Shown here piece by piece: positions 7,165 to 11,066 of a stretch of 11,066 nt of DNA. Each line of letters begins with the position of its first letter. The stretch's first letter is position 1. The translations under genes were made by a program, and so were the position numbers. The notes under the pieces were generated by a model, which searched no databases, was not told where the DNA came from, and worked only from the letters and a program-made list of their open reading frames with translations. The stretch is from Cyclostephanos tholiformis. Lineage: Eukaryota; Bacillariophyta; Thalassiosirophyceae; Thalassiosirales; Thalassiosiraceae. The stretch spans positions 1 through 11,066 of the forward strand of contig JALLPB010001135.1 of the NCBI GenBank assembly GCA_036939975.1. Direction: 5' to 3'.

Positions 7165-7267
7165 CCTTGTTTTCAATTTTCCCTCACGCGACCTGTGATC
7201 TCCTTGCGCACACATCTCGATCTCATCCACCTTTGATGCTACCGATGAAACTAGAGACACTCTTCTA

Positions 7268-7660
7268 ATGGATATCGATCTACGCAACGCCTTATCAGGC
7301 CTTCTCCTTCTCCACGTGGGATATGATTCGAACAATGACAGCGAGGACAGCGGCACGACTCCCTCCAACAATGACTGTGATGCGACTCCCACTTCCGACA
7401 GCGGTGACTTGACTCCCATTTCCAACGACAGCACGGACGCAACTCCCACTTCCCACGAGGGTAATGATTCGAACAATGACAGCAAAGACAGCGGCATGAC
7501 TCCCACCAACTATGACAGCGATGTGACTCCCACTTCCGGCCACGGTGACTCGATTCCCATCTCCAACTCTAATGACAGCATGGACGCGACTCCCACTTCC
7601 CCCGCCATGGAGACTAAGAGGAGGAAGTACAAGAAGAGAGGAGGCACGACCTTCGAATGA
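7268..7660 (+). CDS. Ser/Thr/Asp-rich N-terminal part of the transposase-like frame
   Basis: An ATG-initiated frame of 130 codons, ending at TGA 7658-7660. After a short start (MDIDLRNALSGLLLL) it is almost entirely two tandem 47-residue repeats rich in Asn, Asp, Ser and Thr-Pro, then a basic patch KRRKYKKRGG that could act as a nuclear localisation signal or bind DNA. The next frame continues in the same phase directly after the TGA, with Lys/Arg-rich residues, so this is best read as the N-terminal segment of one long protein interrupted by a single stop. No upstream ATG exists in this frame before the stop at 7196. It could alternatively be a separate small low-complexity protein. Confidence 0.5.
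   Translation: MDIDLRNALSGLLLLHVGYDSNNDSEDSGTTPSNNDCDATPTSDSGDLTPISNDSTDATPTSHEGNDSNNDSKDSGMTPTNYDSDVTPTSGHGDSIPISNSNDSMDATPTSPAMETKRRKYKKRGGTTFE
7324..7605 (+). repeat. Two tandem 141-bp coding repeats
   Basis: The units start at 7324 and 7465 (both TGATTCGAACAATGACAGC) and end with the DATPTS codons. The period is 141 bp, exactly 47 codons, so the frame is kept. Differences are scattered and mostly keep the Asp/Ser/Thr-Pro character, which suggests a duplication that was translated while it diverged. Confidence 0.75.
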
Positions 7661-9817
7661 AAGAAGGCATCCAACAAAGCAAAATACACTTACCAAGCAA
7701 CTGTCAAACCCCGTGCCCGTGCAGCAAAACAGAGTGCAAGCATTGCAATCTCGGCATTGTCGAAGGATACCTTCACCTTCGAGAATGACAGTGTAGTGAA
7801 GATTCTATGCGAAAAAGATGTACGAAAGCTAATTCACCTTTTCTACGTCAAAATTGGATGTCCTCCGCCAGAAGACTGGCACGGTGAAGGCGGGACAATA
7901 TCGGAAACGATAAAAGCTCTCGCAATGTCAGCTGACGAACACAGGAAAGTGGAGCAAGTCATAACCGACACTTACCACTGCTTGTGTTGCGGAGAAGAGT
8001 ACAACGAAGGCAGAGCATTGCAAGAATATGCATCCGAAATAGCTGAGGGCAGCAAGATCCAGCAGCTCATTGCCGATTACAGAGAGCATGGGCTTAGCTA
8101 TAGTCAGACAACTCTCATGATCAATATGTACTGCAAAAAGAACATGTTACGTACCGTGAGGCGATCGGCTGTCGTAACATGTGAGAAGAGAATGACAAGG
8201 ATGATTGTGCCTGTCATGAAATGTCCTCAAGGCAGCCTGGATAAGAAAAGTAACTGGGCATGGGCCTGCTATGGCTGGGCAACGCAACTACTAATCAGAC
8301 TTGGATTTGAAGTCTGCCTTGATCCATTTTTGGAGGAGTCGACTGGATTTGCAGTCCCACCATGGTTCGATAGCAGCCTTCTCAGTCCATTGAGTAAGGC
8401 TGCTATCGGGTGGTGGGACAAGACACACAAGGAATGTGAGATCGGAGCATACACGGGCACGCAAGTTCTCTACTCACGAAATGATGATGGCCAGTACGAC
8501 AGCACCAGCAACACGTACCGTGATCCTCATGTTGCTCTTCAAGTCAAATATCCCAAGGAGGTTCGACTGCTTCTAGGAGTTGCATGCATGAAGGAAAGCA
8601 ATGGCAAGGAGCGTGGAGTTCGTATGGATCTCTTTGACTACACCAAGAAAAAAGTGATCAGCTTGAAAGACACCCTGAAGATCATTGACACGGAAATAAC
8701 AAGAGTTAGAAAGATGCCAAAAAAGACCAAGGGTTGGTTCGTCGACTCACGAGAGGATGGAATGTTATATGCTGATGATCCTGTGAGCAGAGTCAAGGGT
8801 ATTGGCAAGAAGGTTGAGGAATTGCTGTGGGGAAATGGAATCAAGACGGTTGCAAACTTACGTGCACTCACCGAAGAAACAAGACCAAATGAATTGACAT
8901 CCAAAGCATTGGAGCGCTACCATGCAAATTGTCGAGATGCTTCATCCAAAAATGCACCACCGGTCACCTACTTTACAGAGGCGGATAATCCCTACGCTGC
9001 AAGATACGGTGACGAGAAAGATGAGTGGGGTCAGCCCGAGTGGATATCAGTGATAAAAAGCTCCGCACTTTTTGCTCACCAAGTCTGCATTACCGACCTC
9101 GTGAAGCACATGGTAACTCAAACGAAAAAGTGCTATGAGAACACAGAGCATAGCAACACTTATATGTTTTACCACAATGCCCTGTCTGTCATGACGGCAA
9201 AGCTCTGCGTTGAGTGGATGAAACAGCAAAAGATTCCGGGTGAGGAGACGGTGGTGTATAACAGGTGGATCAAGCCAGAGCTTGGCTTAAACACTCACAT
9301 CTCAACGTTCGGGGGGAGACCACCAGGAAACAGCCCAGAGTTGATGCCCCTTGATACCTCACTAAATCAGGACATTCACGAGTCGGCCAAAAAACACAAT
9401 TTATTATCCATGGCAATTGGTACTTACCCTGACGATCGCTTGTTCTCAATGGCAACGCCAAAGGAGGCAGCACGTTGCTACAAGCGCATTTGTGATCCTT
9501 CCACGGGAGTAGTTCCAAAACCTGAGTGCATTGTACAGGATGTAAATAAGGTCATCACTGCCCTGCAGGTGATTTACAATGCTGAGGGAGTTTACGTCCC
9601 GGGCCTTGCCGATGGACGTACGGCCGGTCACCATCACACGACCACAAATTATGGTAAGAAACAAAGAGGCGGAAAGAGGGTCAGAATGGAATACAATCAT
9701 GCTCTGGCAACAAGTGATATCCACCCCGATCTTCTTACCGCACTGGAAGAATTTGATGAGGATAAGACATCATTGCGATACTCTCTTAGGCTTCTTGAGG
9801 ACGGACAATTAGAGTGA
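7661..9817 (+). pseudogene. Divergent IS630/Tc1/mariner-like DDE transposase, probably inactive
   Basis: An open frame of 718 codons, in phase with 7268-7660 and separated from it only by TGA 7658-7660; its first ATG is 7925. Residues below count from 7757. A conserved-looking N-terminal block (PPPEDWHGEGGTISE, about 36-50) precedes a helix-turn-helix-like region (about 100-130). WWDKTH (D221) fits the first catalytic Asp; VKYPKEVRLLLGVAC (263-277) resembles the following core strand. A helix-hairpin-helix-like block, VKGIGKKVEELL (346-357) with IKTVANLRALT, comes next. FYHNALS (471-477) sits where mariners have (D)NAP, and NSPELMPLD (D533) matches the SPDLNPIE-type third motif. The D221-D533 spacing is far longer than in standard Tc1/mariner proteins because of the inserted block. 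The early stop and missing second Asp suggest an inactive copy. No terminal inverted repeats were found. The DDE assignment comes from motif recognition only. Confidence 0.55.
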
Positions 9818-10541
9818 GGATGAAGCCATGTAGTAAACAAATGATAATAATAACATCTTACCACCATCAACCTCGACAACCGGTCGCGACGACGACGACG
9901 GTTGTCTTGTTGGCATCAACGCTCGTGTCTCTCTGGTCCGACAGCCCTGCACCTGGGGCCGGGCACGAGTCCCACTGAACGGGCGGGCATTGTCACCAGG
10001 TTGCCGTCCGCTGTTACGATATAGGGTTTACATAGGTACTCGAAGTACTCTATTATAATTTACCTTCTCAATCCCACTTGAGAGATACGACACATTCCAC
10101 CTAATCCCAGGTGACATTCCACATCATCCTACTATTGAGGAATTAGTATGTTTAGGACATTTCTACGAGGAAAATCAAGAAAACTACTCTTTAGAAATCT
10201 GAAACCTGTTTGCTTAGCACGATTAAGTCACGCCATTGCCACTATTTCGATTAAAATAATATCATAATTTCCAATTTCAATCGATTGCTACCTCCATAAC
10301 TCTAGAGCCCAACAGGCGGAATAACAGGGGACGCCCTTCACTTCCACCCTTGCCTGTTCACCGGATCCCCATTCTCTCGAGAAGATAACACATCATGGTC
10401 ATAGAATTACCCTTTTTAATTGGCTTGTCAGAAAGAACAAGATTTAAAGTGTGTTGTTGTCATCTGTCATCGTTGTTGTCATTGTCCGTGCATCATCTTT
10501 GTTGTCCATAGTCAGCATGTAGAGTGAATAGATCCGGCGCA
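9818..10541. other. Region without a supported gene, 3' flank of the transposase-like frame
   Basis: No frame of useful length or composition. A small stem, GACAACCG (9875-9882) with CGGTTGTC (9899-9906), brackets a GAC repeat and lies 58 bp after the stop codon. A short symmetric GTACTCGAAGTAC occurs at about 10037-10049. No match to the AT-rich repeats at 7086-7164 was found in either orientation, so the downstream end of the putative transposon is not located. Confidence 0.4.
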
Positions 10542-10652
10542 GCAATAAACACGCTGCGGCTCGGATCAACTCCTCTCCCTCGTGCTGCAATAAACACGCC
10601 GTGTCTTGGATCAACTCCTCTCCCTGGCGCCGGAATAAACATGCCGGCTGCA
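10542..10652 (+). repeat. 45-bp tandem repeat, two full copies and a partial third
   Basis: Units 10542-10586 and 10587-10631 match at about 38 of 45 positions; a partial third starts at 10632 (GGAATAAACATGCCGG). Each unit has AATAAACA and GGATCAACTCCTCTCCCT. The period is a multiple of three and frames on both strands stay open across it, but the plus-strand frame lacks an ATG start and shows no family features, so coding is not claimed. Looser, degenerate repeats starting with CTGCAGTC continue to about 10830. Confidence 0.75.
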
Positions 10653-10985
10653 GTCGTTTCGTCGCGTCGAATCATCATTCCCGTCAATTCCATCGCTGCA
10701 GTCATGTTGTCGCGCAAGATTAGTCTCCCCTCATGTGGAATCATCGATTCCGTCAAACCCCCATCGCTGCTGTAGTCTTTCGTTGCACAAGATAAGTATC
10801 TCCCCTTCTGTAATCGTCAAAAACATAATGTACCATAAGCCGGGGTAAGGGACCCCAGGGCATAAGAGACACGTCTTGTTTTCCTAGATAATTAGCCCCC
10901 TCTACGTACTCATTAGACACTCCCCTCTCGTTTCTCCCAATCTGCTACGTCTAGGCCTTAGTACAAGGCGAGAGGTGTTCTATCA
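10653..10985. other. Degenerate repeats, no gene supported
   Basis: Three loosely similar blocks start with CTGC(A/T)GT at about 10648, 10697 and 10767 and share GTCGCG-like, CTCCCCT and AATCATC/AATCGTC strings. They look like an older, diverged tandem array next to the 45-bp repeats. Nothing else recognisable is present before the hairpin at 10986. Confidence 0.35.
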
Positions 10986-11039
10986 TGCCCTGGTGGGGCC
11001 TGGGTGTGATATATGGCGCACCCAGGCCCCACCAGGGCA
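10986..11039. repeat. GC-rich hairpin, perfect 21-bp stem
   Basis: 10986-11006 is the exact reverse complement of 11019-11039 (the right arm starts CACCCAGGCCCC), with a 12-nt loop containing GATATATG. The stem is about 75% GC and would be extremely stable as RNA or as a cruciform. It stands in AT-moderate, gene-free sequence about 30 bp from the window edge. It may be a fold-back MITE, a small-RNA hairpin or a terminator-like element of a gene outside the window. Confidence 0.8.
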
Positions 11040-11066
11040 CATGGAACAAAAAGTGAGTGCACACAA

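Noticed and set aside
7658..7660. Selenocysteine at the in-frame TGA
   Set aside because: Algae do make selenoproteins, but the context is a basic low-complexity linker of a transposase-like protein with no redox motif, and no SECIS-like structure was recognised downstream.
7620..7770. Short intron removing the TGA
   Set aside because: GT and AG dinucleotides exist, but frame-keeping pairs give very short introns without good consensus; a single nonsense change is simpler.
7060..10100. Terminal inverted repeats or target duplications for the transposase-like frame
   Set aside because: Compared both flanks by eye in both orientations, including the ACTTAAGT repeats; no matching pair was found, so element borders are not claimed.
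10493..10775. Overlapping open frames on both strands across the 45-bp repeats
   Set aside because: Both are by-products of the in-frame repeat period; the plus-strand frame starts at GTG and neither shows a domain.

Overview
The window looks like nuclear DNA of a eukaryotic microalga, most likely a diatom or related stramenopile. Evidence: two compact, apparently intronless genes in divergent orientation; a eukaryotic AFG1-type mitochondrial ATPase with an Arg-rich presequence; runs of acidic residues inside conserved proteins; and flanks full of short inverted repeats and transposon debris. The organism call rests on gene content and style only, with moderate confidence.

Layout. Positions 1-650 hold no credible gene but have a run of perfect and near-perfect dyads (511-625) built on the half-site GTGTACC. 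A coding-like ORF of unknown function (829-1386) lies between GTGTAAC/GTTACAC motifs. Positions 1656-2057 form a clear non-autonomous DNA transposon (MITE) with 19-bp perfect terminal inverted repeats and a possible TA target duplication. Positions 2058-3300 are non-coding or decayed, with one stem-loop at 2711-2777.

The gene core is 3305-6419. A membrane-anchored short-chain dehydrogenase/reductase (minus strand, 3305-4420) and an AFG1-like ATPase (plus strand, 4755-6419) are divergently arranged around a ~330-bp intergenic region. That region has an E2F-like TTTCCCGCC element, a CCAAT box and a ~90-bp fold-back sequence. Nothing shows that the two proteins act in one pathway; the shared promoter is the only link.

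Positions 6918-7064 hold a nested inverted repeat with a perfect 26-bp inner stem. Next comes a large transposase-like reading frame (7268-9817), open except for one in-frame TGA at 7658-7660. Its C-terminal two thirds resemble the IS630/Tc1/mariner DDE superfamily, but with a helix-hairpin-helix-like block between the first and second catalytic positions, and with His-Asn where the second catalytic Asp would be expected. I found no terminal inverted repeats for it. The right edge (9818-11066) has no supported gene but contains 45-bp tandem repeats (from 10542) and a very stable GC-rich hairpin (10986-11039).

The best candidates for something undescribed are the divergent mariner-like family with an inserted HhH domain, and the GTGTA(C/A)C dyad array around the unknown ORF at 829-1386.
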